Positions 11,577 to 23,345 of a stretch of DNA of 64,000 nt are shown piece after piece. This DNA comes from Nageia nagi (taxonomy: Eukaryota > Pinophyta). The stretch spans positions 73,532,001 through 73,596,000 of the forward strand of contig JBITNC010000001.1 of NCBI GenBank assembly GCA_050084985.1, in the 5' to 3' direction. Both the position numbers and the translations under genes were made by a program. A model generated the notes under the pieces. The model did no database searches and was not told the DNA's origin. It saw only the letters and a program-made list of their open reading frames with translations. Numbering within the stretch: position 1 is the first letter of the stretch; every line of letters begins with the position of its first letter.

Positions 11577-11839
11577 ATAAAGAAGACTACCGATTAGTTG
11601 CTTATAAGCTACAGCATCTGCTAACTAAGAGTTAGACCTAAGATATAAAGTGATTTTAGAAGAAATTAGGATTGCAATAGGTTTGCATTCCTCTATTCTA
11701 AACTTCTGCAAGATATTTGAGATATACTTAGATTGATTAAGATAAGTACAATCCTTATATTGGTACACTTGCATACCAAGGTAGTAGTGCAATAGCCTTA
11801 GATATGCACTCTTGGATAAGGACTATATTATTCCCTATA

Positions 11840-12316
11840 ATCAACAAATCACCCACATAGAGAAGAATCAAGATCAAATCTTATCCTTGGTTGAGCACAT
11901 AAAGATCTATGTCAAAAAAACATTTAGGAAATCCAATATCTTTAAAGAATCCTAAATTTTTTTGTACCAAGCTCAAGGTGCTTGTTTAAGTCCATATAAA
12001 TACTCCTTTAACTTACAAACAAAAGATTCTTTGGTTTAAAAAAAAATTCTTCTGGTTGGCTCATATAGAATTCTACATCTAAGTCACCATTTAGAAAAGC
12101 ACTTTTGATATCAAGTTCAAAAACTTTCCATATTTGATCTACTGAAAGAGTAAGGATTACCCTAATAATAGGCATCTTTTCCACTAGAGCAAAGGTTTTC
12201 TCATAATCAACTCTATATTTTTGAGCAAAACCCTTAGCTACTAACCTTACTTTGTATTTGTTAATCTCACCAACTGAATTGTATTTGATCTTGTAAATCC
12301 ATTTATTACCAATCAC
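11840..12316 (-). pseudogene. Copia reverse transcriptase remnant with altered YVDD
   Basis: The frame 12316-12008 reads NKWIYKIKYNSVGEINKYKV, RLVAKGFAQ, VDYEKTFALVEKM and FELDIKSAFLNGDL, the N-terminal half of copia RT with the first catalytic Asp (ELD) kept. After frame breaks the active-site block LILILLYVGDLLIIG is readable. At 11859-11848 YVDD has become YVGD, an Asp-to-Gly change expected to abolish polymerase activity. The domain sits directly downstream of integrase, the copia order. Confidence 0.92.
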
Positions 12317-12514
12317 ATTTCATTCATTAGGATAATGAACCAAATCTCAAGTTTGATTTTTTATTAGAGCCTCATACTCCACATTCATTGCATTCATCCA
12401 ACACTCATGGTTTGAAGCTTCCTTGAAGAATGAGGGCTTATTCTTTCTATCAATTTTGGAAAATAAAGATTTATTAATGGTCATACTTTTTATTATCCTT
12501 TATGTTAGATAATT

Positions 12515-13462
12515 TTATTCTTTAGGTGATATATCCACATTAACATCCATCCAGTTGGGTGCAATAGAAGAATCATCACCCTCATCTAGGTTTTCATAAG
12601 AAGTAGACTCTTCAGGAAGTTCATTAAAATTTACATCCCTTGACACAAAGGCTACTTTGGAGGAAGGTTGGTATATCCTGTAGCCTCTATGTTGATTTTT
12701 ATAGCCCATAAAGATACACTTTTTAGATCTCTTATCCAGCTTCTTCTTTTTCTCAGGAACAACAAAGGCATAAGCATCACAACCAAAGATCCTAAAGTGA
12801 GAGATGTTAGGTTTCTTTCTTTTACATATCTCATATGGAGTTTTGACTTGAAGTACTTTCATAAAAACTCTATTTAAGATGTAGATTACAGTATTTACAG
12901 CTTCACCCCATAAGAAGCTAGGAAGATCTCTCAACATACATCCTACCATTTCTTGAATGGTTCTATTATTCCTTTCGGCTACATCATTATATTGAGGAGT
13001 GTAAAGGTTTGTAAAATACCTTTTGATTTTATACTTGGTATAATAATCATTGAATTCATTACTATTATACTCCTCCCCATTATTGAATCTCAACATTTTG
13101 ATTTTGAATCCAAACTTATTTTCAACTAAGGCTTTGAAATCTTTGAAAGTATAAAAGATTTGATCCTTATTCTTGAGAAGATAACCAAATGTCATTCTAT
13201 TAAAGTCATCAATAAAGGTTAAGACATAAGATGTTCCCCTAAGTGACTTAGTAAAAAATAGATCTATCAAATCTGAATGCACAAGATGAAAAGGATGAGT
13301 TACTTTAGATGCCTTCTTTTTCTCAAATATAAAGGCTATCATAAAAAAATATTTATCTAAAATATGGTTAAGCATATTTTTAGAAAGGTCAAGCAAATTA
13401 TCTTTACCAACTTCCAAACTCATAGTCATTACGTTGTCTCTAACAACTAATGCACCATTCAT
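12515..13462 (-). pseudogene. Copia integrase, 315-codon open frame with a catalytic substitution
   Basis: This is the longest open frame in the window. The integrase core begins HSDLIDLFF (Asp64 of the frame, first catalytic residue), continues SYVLTFIDDFNRM, and has RFNNGEEY at residues 125-132 where the family has a TDNGGEF-type motif; the second catalytic Asp is therefore Asn127. AERNNRTIQEM keeps the third residue, Glu163, with the normal 35-residue spacing. The C-terminal part has FGCDAYAFVV, KSKKCIFMGYK-like (RSKKCIFMGYK) and GYRIYQPSSKVAFVSRDVNF, typical of copia. The ATG start is arbitrary, because this was an internal part of a polyprotein. The upstream gag-pre-integrase region is not clear. 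Confidence 0.95.
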
Positions 13463-13840
13463 GAGGGAAGTTTCAAATATATAAATTAATCACTAAGGCA
13501 TTTTGATCACAATATTAGAAGCTACATAAAATTCTTTAAACAAGTGCCTTATTTAATATGACACAAGATAATATTTACTTGACCATAACATCTTAACTAT
13601 AGAAAGCCATAAGTCAACTTCTCTATAGAGATGTAAAAATTGTAAATAATCCCAACTTGACCATGCTACTAGTCATGATGCAAATGATGGATGAAGGTAG
13701 CATTAATCCATTAAAAAGAATTAAACTTCCATTAATAGATAAATACACTTCCTAGTAATAGAAGTAAATTAGCATTTATCCATAATAGATAAAATTTTTA
13801 CTAATAGAAGTAAAGTGGTATAAGAAAAACCTTTTTAATT

Positions 13841-14160
13841 ATGGAGAAGGATGAACTTTTTAACTACTCCATCAAATTTTTAACCATGGAGAAGGGTGAA
13901 CCTTTTTAACCACTCCATCAAATTTTCAACTATGGAGAAGGGTGAATCTTTTTAACCACTCCATCAAATTTTTAACCATGGAAAAGGGAGAACCTTTTTA
14001 ACCACTCCACCAAATTTTCAACTATGAAGAAGGATGACTACATCAAAATTTGCAACTATAGAGAAAGGCAAACCTTTTAACTACTCCATCAAAATTTGCA
14101 ACTATGGAGAATGGCGAACCTTTTAACTACTCTATCAAAATTTGTAACTATGGATATCAA
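13841..14160. repeat. 46-bp minisatellite, seven units, with dimer periodicity
   Basis: Units start at 13841, 13886, 13932, 13978, 14024 (shortened to 34 bp), 14058 and 14104, with a partial copy at 14150. Each begins ATGGAGAAGG and ends with CATCAAATTTT. Units 1 and 3 end TTTTTAACC while 2 and 4 end TTTTCAACT, so the array seems to have grown as a 92-bp dimer before later single-unit copies. Confidence 0.93.
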
Positions 14161-14940
14161 CAAGTTCACTATCATTATTTAACAAGAGTTTTCATCCAAC
14201 CAAGAATACAAGAAAAAAATTCATAATTATATAAACTAATGTGCATATTTTCATCATAATCCATAAAAAATGATCATTTGTACAAAATATTTGCATCATT
14301 ATTGTAAACTTAATCTTTACATGAGCAAAGATAATGAACATGTGCATCATTAGATATCCATATATCCAACATTTTATCATCACCAAATATCATTTAAAAG
14401 AGAGTATAGTTGAGGTTATTTTCTTATAAATTAGGCCTTCACTTGTATCTTAGGTCCTACCAATCTTCAACTAGTTCACCTTGGTTAGAAATATATTCTC
14501 ATAAGAAGAAGTACTAGCCATTTTCTAAGGTTGTGACATATGTTGGATTGGCTAGATTAATTATCTTGATGATGTTTTCAATTTTCCTCCTAGGTTATTA
14601 GGATAATCTTTGAATGGATGGATGAACATGTGGTATCACTACACACATGTCTGTCCACCTATATGGAGTTAAATCTAAACCATCAAAGGACTTAGAAGAA
14701 ATTAAGAAGTATAAACTTTTCATCACTTAGACCATTAGATTAAAAAGGCTCCAGTATACCTTATCCTCACCTCATGGCTCCCCAAAAAAGTCATGTTATG
14801 AAATAAATATGCGGATGTATTCATTTTAGGGCAAGTATTTTCAATGTTTGCGTACTTTATAAATAAAGTAAGTTTGTAAAAAAATAAAATGCTTTAAAAA
14901 AGAAACTACATCCAATATCATCCATAAGTATGAGCAAAAA

Positions 14941-15075
14941 AGTCCAATGGATTTTGTTACAACCTCTAATGGATCTTTTTACAAAGGTTCATTAATTTTA
15001 AGTAATAAAAAATGAGCCTAAGAGTCCAATGGGTTTTGTTATAACCCCTAATGGTTATCTATACAAAAGTTCATT
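14941..15075. repeat. Direct duplication, 81-bp period
   Basis: AGTCCAATGGATTTTGTTAC...GGTTCATTA (14941-14996) recurs with few changes at 15022-15075. Confidence 0.8.
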
Positions 15076-15523
15076 ATCAAAAAATTGAGGAATTCTTTCC
15101 CTTGTTACTTAAAAATTGGACTTAAAATAATTCCTTATTTACAATTTATCATCAAAAAATTCATAGGCAAAAATATTCAAAAGAACTTTTATCCATCCAC
15201 ATTCATTAGGACAAAATATTAAAATATGCATTTAAATTTTTTTATCCATCCACATGTGTGCAAAATAGAAATAATCATATATTAAGACAAATTATTTAAT
15301 CCATGCATTCATAAAATAATTCCCCTTTTTTGTCTTAAATGCATGATTAATAAAATCTCTTATTATAATTTGCACTTAGGGAAATGATAATTCTAACAAA
15401 TAAAGAAATATTAGCTTTAAAAAATAGGCAATAATGAATTAAAAAATAGTTAGCCTAAAAAAACCTTTAGACTTTAAATGACAATTAATGCAACCTTTAG
15501 CTCATACATATTTTTTTTAAATG

Positions 15524-15526
<3 letters not shown>

Positions 15527-15573
<47 letters not shown>

Positions 15574-15850
15574 CTCTTTAAAAAATGCATGCATGTAATT
15601 TTGTTTTAAAAAAATGCATTCATGTAATATAAAGCTCTCTAGAAAATGCATGCATGTATTTTTTAGTTTTAAAAAATGCATGCATGTAATATAAAGCTCT
15701 CTAAAAATGCATGCATGTAATTTTTATTTTTAAAAAAGCATGCATGTAATATAAAGCTCTCTAAAAAATGCATGCATGTAATATAAAGCTCTCTAAAAAA
15801 TGCATGCACGTAATATATTTTTAAAAAATGCATGCATGTAATTTGCATGC
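15527..15850. repeat. (TA)n run followed by a ~61-bp ATGCATGCATG tandem array
   Basis: A pure TA run at 15527-15570 passes into units starting AAAGCTCTCTAAAAA at 15570, 15631, 15693, 15753 and 15784. Each unit carries one or two copies of the palindrome ATGCATGCAT. CATGCATG is also the RY element bound by plant B3 transcription factors, but here it is simply part of the repeat unit. Confidence 0.92.
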
Positions 15851-16315
15851 AATTTTATTTTTACAAACATATTAGTCTTGTAAAAATAATTGCAATAATA
15901 GCATTATAGTAAAAAATTGTAATACTTTTAACCATATCTACACTAAGTAGAAACTTGCAAATTTAAGCTATAATAACACATTATTGCTATATTTAAGCAA
16001 ATTTACTCAAAATTTACAATTAACATGCAACTAACAAGTTATTGTTAGTAAAAACTAATGCATAGCAATAGCATTAAAATTGAACTAACATGTTATTATA
16101 ACAAAATAACAATGATATATTATCTACTTTGAACAAATTTTTCTAAAAAGATTTTATAATCAAAGAACCAAAATGGTTAGTAATATAAGCAAAATTTGAC
16201 AAAGAACATGGTAGGAAAAAGATTATACTTTCAAACCTTTTTTACCTCAACAAAGTAGATGGATAAAGAAGAGGAATGGATCTTCAAGGATGTTGAAGAG
16301 AAGCCTCTAAGAATG

Positions 16316-16327
16316 GCTTTGATACCA
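16316..16327 (-). other. Primer-binding site of the copia element
   Basis: The minus strand reads TGGTATCAAAGC two bases inside the 5' LTR, matching the initiator-Met-tRNA-type PBS (TGGTATCAGAGC) used by most plant copia elements with one change. Confidence 0.93.
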
Positions 16328-16329
16328 CT

Positions 16330-16806
16330 TGAAGAAATTAACTCTTTCTGAATTAACTTCTAATCTACCAAGATCTCAAGAAGGCACTTACAACATCAAC
16401 ACAATAGCACAATAACACAAGCCAATATCACAAATAACATAAGATATAAAATGGTTCCTTCTTCCATGGGAGTACATCCACTAACTAAGATCTTATTATT
16501 CTCAAAGACCTCTCTTACAAAATCTCCCCTCTCTCTCCAAACTCTAAACCTATAGCATAAATTTGCTTCTAATTTGTACAATATAAAAGGGGTACTCTCT
16601 ATTTATAAGAAGAAACCAACTTTTTAACCTTTCTTTAACCCAAGCATAAGGTTAAATATATTCTTATATTTAATCCCCTTTCTATATTTAATCCCTTTCC
16701 TATTTTTAATCCCTTAATGCTTTAAGGTATCTAAAGATACTTTAAGTATTAAGTGAATTTACATTAAAGAAAAATATTACACAATATTACATTACAAATT
16801 CTAACA
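16330..16806 (-). repeat. Copia 5' LTR
   Basis: On the minus strand it starts TGTTAGAATT and ends TTTCTTCA, with intact TG and CA ends. It aligns end to end with 9439-9899 and carries an extra 18-bp tandem duplication near 16680-16700. CTATTTATAAG near 16598-16608, a TATA-like context on the plus strand, is shared by both LTRs. Confidence 0.95.
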
Positions 16807-16811
16807 AAATT
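16807..16811. repeat. Copia target-site duplication, right copy (AAATT)
   Basis: Perfect match to 9434-9438. Confidence 0.93.
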
Positions 16812-17880
16812 CAACAATGATAGTACCATTTAGAGATTTTAATAGTCCTATATTAGGTTTGTAGCTTACAGGGTTGTAGGTATGAGTGATGAGCTAAACC
16901 CATTCTTCTCAAGTAATATCAGAGGTATTGCATGATCTATTTCATTATGTTTTATTAGAACATATTGTGATATTTATATAAGATTTTTGAAAACAATTGT
17001 TATTGATTTCATTGGTGATAATAGAATAAAGGATTGTTGACCCATGACTATTATGCTTTTTTCACATGTTACATTTTTGCATGCTTGGTGGGAACAACCC
17101 CATTCCATGCAAGGGTGATGATTATAGTTCTTAATATTATCTTCATTATTCGTCTTTATTTGGTCATGATATATCACTTATTTATTTTTTTCTATTATTT
17201 TATCTAACTTTTATACATACAAAAAATCATCATTAGTCTATTTTAACTAAACTCAACCAACCAACTTTTAGTTTGAATAATCACATTATAATCGTTGCAA
17301 TGATTTAAAAATTCGAAACATAGTACATAATTTTTTACCAACTTAGGAATTATTTTTATGCAATTAGGTAAATAAATCTACAACCTTGTGTAAGTAAAGG
17401 TAATCTTCTTCACTTTTATTTTATTATTTAGTCTAATCAAAATGTAATTTACCTTGCTAGGTAGTTGTTTAGAAAGGAAATTTGACCAATCATTTTCTAT
17501 CATATTCAATCTAATTTTCCCATATTTTGCTTAAATTTACTTTCTATAGTTTCTTATATTTAAAGTTTTGTTTCAAAATCTTCTCATAGTTCTTCAAAAT
17601 TTATTTATGTTGTCTTCTTCCATGTTGTTTATTTAATCATTTCTTATACTATGATTTCATAATTTATATGTACTTGGAAATAATGAGATCTCAATAGTCC
17701 ACATGTACCCATCATCAATTCAACCTTATACCATAGAGGAAAAATAAAATATGACCAAAACCAAACTTATAGGATCAAATTTTGACTATAAATCAATTTT
17801 GCACAAATGATTTCTACTGCAAACAATTTCTTATATACATAATTTTTTAGTAGATATCATCTTATTGCTAGAGAGAATAA
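16812..17880 (+). repeat. ~1.07-kb dispersed direct repeat, left copy
   Basis: Collinear with 22320-23345 along its whole length. Shared blocks include GTAGCTTACAGGGTTGTAGG, TTGATTTCATTGGTGAT, CCCCATTCCATGCAAGGGTG and AATTTACCTTGCTAGG. It is noncoding on both strands. The copia element inserted at its left edge, so its original upstream part probably lies left of 9434. The length and composition fit an old LTR, but TG/CA ends and a TSD could not be fixed. Confidence 0.85.
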
Positions 17881-18504
17881 GATATTAGGTGAGTCTTCCT
17901 AGTTCATGTTTCTACAATATGAACATAATCAAAATGATTTTTATTTATTTATTTCTTTTAGCATCTAAGTAGTGAGATTTTCATTTAGATATTCTCTTTT
18001 CACCTCATATTTTGTAGGTTGCATTTATTATTTTAGGATAACTTTATTTCTACATTAGTTAGTTAGGTTTCCTTCACTTGTGTATTATTTCTTGCATTCA
18101 TGTTTAGCACATAAAAAATAAGAATAAAAATAAAGTAGACTAAGATTGTATCCACACACATAAAAAAGCATAGTGATGTTGGATTTCACCACCAACCACT
18201 AGGTATCTTCCTGAGTATGTTATATTTAATCACCAACAAATTGAGGTTTTCACTTTTATTTAGCCAATTAGATCAATATTGTGAGGTTATTTTAGGAATT
18301 AGCTTCATGTAGCTATTAGGATTACATATTGATATGTATGCCTAACATGTAATGAAGTGTAAAGAGTAAAGTGAGTTGGTTGAGGGTAGGGATCCTTGCT
18401 TGTTTGGTATCACATTTGATGTTGGGTAGTACCAAGGGAGCCTTATTGAGTCATACCCAACAACTCACCACATTAAACATATTTTTAGGATTTTGTTTTA
18501 CAAT
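17881..18504. other. AT-rich DNA, nothing identified
   Basis: No domain and no repeat partner were found. Confidence 0.4.
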
Positions 18505-19751
18505 TAATCAATCTATCTTGTATAAATTAGGGAGTAGACAATTCCAATTTAACCACATAAAAAATATTAAAAAAAAAACATAAATATAAAAATGAACATA
18601 AAATAGGAGTAGAGATTCAAAAAGGGGTATATAAAACATCAATACCTTTAGTAGACTCATCAAAGACCATCACAATTTTACCATTTTTGTCTATTATAAA
18701 ATTGGTCTTGTACAAAATGTGTCTGATTGTAAACTAATTTTTATAGCATGGTTTCTATTGACACATATATTGATATTGTAATTTATTATAATCAATTATC
18801 TAATATCTTTTATTTATTTTTCTTCATTAAATTTTCTTTTTATTATATGTTTAAGTGATTATTTACTATTTCTTTCCACATATAAATTAACTTCTTTCTT
18901 GTTCATATTATTTAGAGTTATCTTCCCTTTAATTTTCATATTTTTTCTTTTTCCATTCTTTTTTTATAAGATAACTTATATCATGCATACCTTTTATCTA
19001 ACTTCTTCTAAATATACCCTACCTCCTTCCATGGAGCTTAATTATCCCTTTCATTCCTTCCCATCATGATAGGAGAGGTGTCTTACTTAATGGAGACTAT
19101 TACCATGAGTCAAATGATGGAAATGCTTCTAAGGCATCACATAGTCTTCATCACTCATTCTTAGCCATTTACATTACTCCTCAAGAGCATATTTCATACT
19201 ATTATCCCATGCCTATTAAGGATCTTCCTCACATTTCTTCCTCACTAGGTCACACCTCTAGATCTATTTCATGAACCCCATCACCTCAATCAGATTTGGG
19301 TACCTTACCTTAGGATGAGATTTACCATTATCATGGTATTCAAAAACCTTTACCTTTAGTCCTTATTGAGATGATTTCTACCACATTCACTACCTAGAGT
19401 AGTTCATAATAACTCACTTTCTATATTCCTTTGGATGCTTATGTACCCTTTATTTCACATGAGTATGCTTCTATTTGGATATTCTTAGATCTGATCATCT
19501 CTTGAGATTATACTCCACCCTCTCACACTTCCCCTTTATCTATGTTTACTACATTGCTACCTCCATTATTATTTTTTCTTCTCCTTCTCATTCTCCACAT
19601 TATTTGTTTATACATCCTCTTACTTTCTCTCCTTCTTCACATAGTGTTCCATTCTCTCATACCATGATTTACATGTCTTCACCTTCCTTATTTACAATTA
19701 TACTTGCTTGGTTTCCTCCTCCTCCACATACTGTATCCCTCTCTTATACCT
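18505..19751 (+). repeat. 1,247-bp tandem duplication, first copy
   Basis: Begins at AATCAATCTATCTTGTATAA and is followed head to tail by a second copy at 19752. Later landmarks such as ATGGAGCTTAATTATCCCTT (19032) recur at the same offset. The 3' half is T/C-rich and looks like decayed coding DNA for a Ser/Pro/Tyr/His-rich protein (open frame 19475-19831). Confidence 0.88.
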
Positions 19752-20998
19752 CAATCAATCTATCCTGTATAAATTATGAAGCAGTCAAAGCCAATTTAAC
19801 CACATCAAAAAATAAAAAATTAAAAAATTAAAAATAAACATAAGATTGAGCAGAGATTCATAGAGGGGAATCTATATCACATTAATACCTTTAATATATT
19901 AATCAAATACCATCACAAATTCACCATTTTTATTTTTTTATAAAATTAGTCTTGTATGAACAATTTATGAATACAAACCAATTTTTGTAGCATGGTTTCT
20001 ATTGATAGATAAATTGATATCTCAAATTATCATAATAAAGTATCTAATATCTTTTTTTAGTTTTCTTTTTATGGTTGCTCTTTATTATCTTTTGAGTGAT
20101 TAGTTAGCATTTCTTTCTACATATTAGTTACCTTCTTTCTTGTTCATATTGTTTAGAGTTTTCTTTCCCTTCATTTTCGTATTTCCTTCTTTGTCCCTAT
20201 TTTTTTGAGATAACTTATATCATGCATCCCTTTCATTCAACTTGTTCTACATATACCATGCATCCTTCCTTAGAGCTTATCCCTTTCACTCCTCCCCATC
20301 ACAATGAGGAAGGTGTCTTTCCTAACAGAGACTATTACCATGAGTTAGATGATGACCATGCTTTTGAGCATCACATAGTATTAATCATCTATTCTTAGCT
20401 ACCTACATTACTCTTCAAGAGAATATTTCATATCATTCACCCATGCCTATTGAGAATCTTCTTCAATATTGTTTTCTCATCATTTCATACCTTTGGATCT
20501 ATTCATGGACCCCACCACCTCAACTAGATTTGGGTACCTTATCTTAGGATGAGATTTATTCTTTCGATGGTATTAGATACCTCTACCTTTAGATCTTATA
20601 GAGATAATTTTTATTACATACACTACCTATATTTGTTCATAATAACTCACTTCATATGTTCCTATAGATGCTTATGTACACCCTTTGTTTCACCTAACTC
20701 TACTTGGATTTGAACATTCCCATATCTACTCACCTATTGAGCTTCTACTTTACCCTCTCAAGCTTCCCCTTTTTTATGTTAACTATATGTAAATCCTCCT
20801 CCATTTTATATATTTTTCATTCTCCTTGTAATCCTCCACTTTCTTTGTTTACACTTCCACTTGCTTTCTCTCTATATCTCTACAAACTATTCCATTCTCT
20901 CATACACTCCAATTTCTATATCTCCACCTTGTTTGTTTACACTTCTACCTTGTTTCTCTCCTTTTTCCCTAAACATTATATCATTCTATAATATCTTG
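19752..20998 (+). repeat. 1,247-bp tandem duplication, second copy
   Basis: Aligns with 18505-19751 from end to end with scattered substitutions and small indels. It includes the Ser/Pro/Tyr-rich frame 20704-20991, equivalent to 19475-19831. The divergence suggests an old event. Confidence 0.88.
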
Positions 20999-21800
20999 AT
21001 TTATACTTCTCAACCTTATCTCCCTATTGCATTTGATGCATTATTTGACTCTTCACATCATACTCTTGTTTCTTTCTATACAATTCAATCATCTTCGACA
21101 TCATTCCCTTCTTTTTCAATCTCAAATATACCTATAACATCCATTCTATTCTTACATGATTTATCTTATATTGTTAGTTTCTTTTCCTCAATTGCTACCT
21201 TATGCTTCTTTTGTACATGTGCATCATTTCATTGTTTCCTCCCCTTGCATAAGAACCATAGTCTACCATATCTTATCCTTCATAGCCACCATGACAACCA
21301 TAGTATTATCCTTCCCTATAGCCTCAACCTTAACTAAACCCATGGTATGGATGTATATTCATGTAACCCTTAGTGTCTTATCATTCTTTGCCTCAATTTT
21401 CTCCATCATCTTTTCCTCTATTGTTTCAAGGACTATATTACTCATCTCCTAGGTATTCTTCCTTTGAATTTAGTCCTTGTTATCTATATCCTCAACCATG
21501 TAAATAACTTATTATCCCCCTCATTATCCTTTATATTATCCACCATAATCTCTCATGATTTTTGGGTTCCAACCCCTTATCCAAGCATACCTTCATATGT
21601 AGTTATATGACTATGGTTAGTTCTACCTACCTTTGTAGATTCTCATAGCTTAGATAGGTTATAAAGTTTGGATTCATATCAAGATGAGTATAATAAACCC
21701 ATCTATAGCCAAAGTTGTAAGTAGCCTATTTATCCTTCTATCCCATTTTATGATTATCCTAATAGGTTCAAGGTTTTCCCTATGTTTGAATAATTCAAGG
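20861..21800 (+). pseudogene. Ser/Pro/Tyr/His-rich coding-like stretch, unknown product
   Basis: Overlapping plus-strand frames (20861-21337, 21156-21452) give proteins dominated by Ser, Pro, Tyr, His, Phe and Ile. Around 21735-21790 the reading PFYDYPNRFKVFPMFE suggests real but decayed coding sequence. No domain is recognised. It could be the gag or leader frame of a Tat/Ogre-type gypsy, since the next plus-strand feature is a Tat-like RT, but the strong base bias alone can also produce such frames. Confidence 0.3.
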
Positions 21801-21924
21801 GTAAATAATATCAATAAAGCACCATAAAATAAGAATTTATTTTATCTGATAAGATATAGTGACCCACTTAAGTTAGGAACATTCCCATGTTGGGAATTTT
21901 TTAATTTTTCTAATCAACTAAAAT

Positions 21925-23345
21925 ATCTTCACAACCATCAATCTTTATGAGATTATATTGTGTTTATATGTGAAAACTAACCTTATGAATTATATTTCAT
22001 ATATATTTTATTATTTCTTATTTATGTAACAACTTGTAGGTCTAGCTTTATATAATCACTAAATTTAGGAGGAAGATAAGTAGGACCATTAAGAATCCAT
22101 CCACATAACCCTAATTCATAAAATATCAATAAAGCTAAAATCAAATTTCAAAGGCATTTTTTGCAATAAAATTTTTTTATTTTTACAAGTATAATTTAAT
22201 ACCTTTTTAAGTTTATATCTCAATAAATTGTAGCAAACCTAAGCTTTATTTGATACTTGTAGTATTCTATTGAGACATAACCATATACAATATATATTAT
22301 TTATGATATACATATGTAGTTTGGGATCCCATTTAGAGCATTTAATGATTTTATATTGTATTTGTAGCTTACAAGGATATAGGTATGAGTGATAAGCTAA
22401 ATACACTCTTATCGAGTAAAATCAAAAGCATTATGCAATCCATTTCATTATGTTTTATAGGAACATCTTTCCATAATTGAATAATTCTATTGGTAACATT
22501 TGTAATTGATTTCATTGGTGATCATAATTAAATAAAGGCTTGTTTACCCATGACCACTATGCTTTTCCATGCATTACATTTTGGTACATCAATGGGACAA
22601 ACCCCATTCCTTGCAAGGGTGATAGTAGTATTTCTTAAACTTATCTTCATTCTTCATCTTTTTTTGTTCATGTTATATCAATTATTTATTTATTTCTTTT
22701 ATTCTGATTAAATTTTATACAACAATAAAATTACCATTAATTTGTTCTAATTAAACTCAACCAACTAAGTTTTCACTTGAATAAGCACATTAAAATTGTT
22801 GCAAAAATTTCATAAAACAAGGTATAGTACCAAATTTTTTTACCAACTTAGGCACTTTGTTTATGAAGTTAAGTATTGCTTCTACACAACAAATATACAA
22901 CCTTAGGTAAGTAGAATTCATCTTCTTCACTTATTTTTTTTATCATGTAGTTCAATCAAAACATAATTTACCTTGCTAGGCAGTTGTTTGAAAAAGGGAA
23001 TTTGACCAATCATTTATCATAATATTCAATCTTATCTTATCATATTTAAATTATTCTTGATTTCAACATCTTCTCACAACTATTCAAAATTTATTTATGC
23101 TATCTTCTTCCATGTTTATTTCATTATTTCTTATAGTTTTATTTTGAAAAATACTAACTATTTTATGCGCACTTGGAGATAATTAGATCTCAAGACAATC
23201 CATAGGTACCCATCACCAGTTCAACCTTCACCATATAGGAAAAATAAAAACTAACTTAAATCAAACTTAAGATATCAATTTCACACTACAAATTATTTCT
23301 AGGCAAATGGTTTCCATTGCATAAAATTTCTCATAGATATAATTT
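21925..23345 (+). repeat. Long dispersed direct repeat, right (contiguous) copy
   Basis: 21925-22275 matches 3010-3360, and 22320-23345 matches 16812-17880. In this copy the two blocks are contiguous, while the left copy is split by the gypsy at 4.7-8.2 kb and the copia element. The right edge abuts RT sequence at about 23343, where gypsy homology begins abruptly in mid-domain. This repeat therefore truncates the gypsy pol. Confidence 0.75.

Larger units (their letters stand above)
13463..16315 (-). other. Noncoding 5' half of the copia element; gag not found
   Basis: Between integrase and the PBS one expects gag and protease (roughly 1.5-2 kb). Instead the DNA has no recognisable domain and contains three tandem-repeat blocks (13841-14160, 14941-15075, 15527-15850). 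This supports a non-autonomous element whose gag was lost or replaced. Confidence 0.6.
9439..16806 (-). mobile_element. Complete Ty1/copia retrotransposon with both LTRs and a 5-bp TSD
   Basis: Two direct LTRs (9439-9899 and 16330-16806) bound the element. On the minus strand the 5' LTR is at the right, followed by a PBS (16327-16316), a long noncoding stretch, integrase (13462-12515), RT (12316-11840), RNase H (11576-10945), a polypurine tract (9912-9900) and the 3' LTR. Perfect AAATT duplications flank it at 9434-9438 and 16807-16811. The order integrase before RT is diagnostic of copia. No gag or protease is recognisable between 13470 and 16315, where three tandem arrays lie instead. My hand alignment of the LTRs gives about 45-50 differences over ~460 positions, many of them C/T or G/A. 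The element is old and probably was already non-autonomous. Confidence 0.95.

Noticed and set aside
16812-23345. Asserting a single LTR element with these direct repeats as LTRs
   Set aside because: I could not establish TG/CA ends, a PBS, a PPT or a TSD, so they are reported only as repeats.
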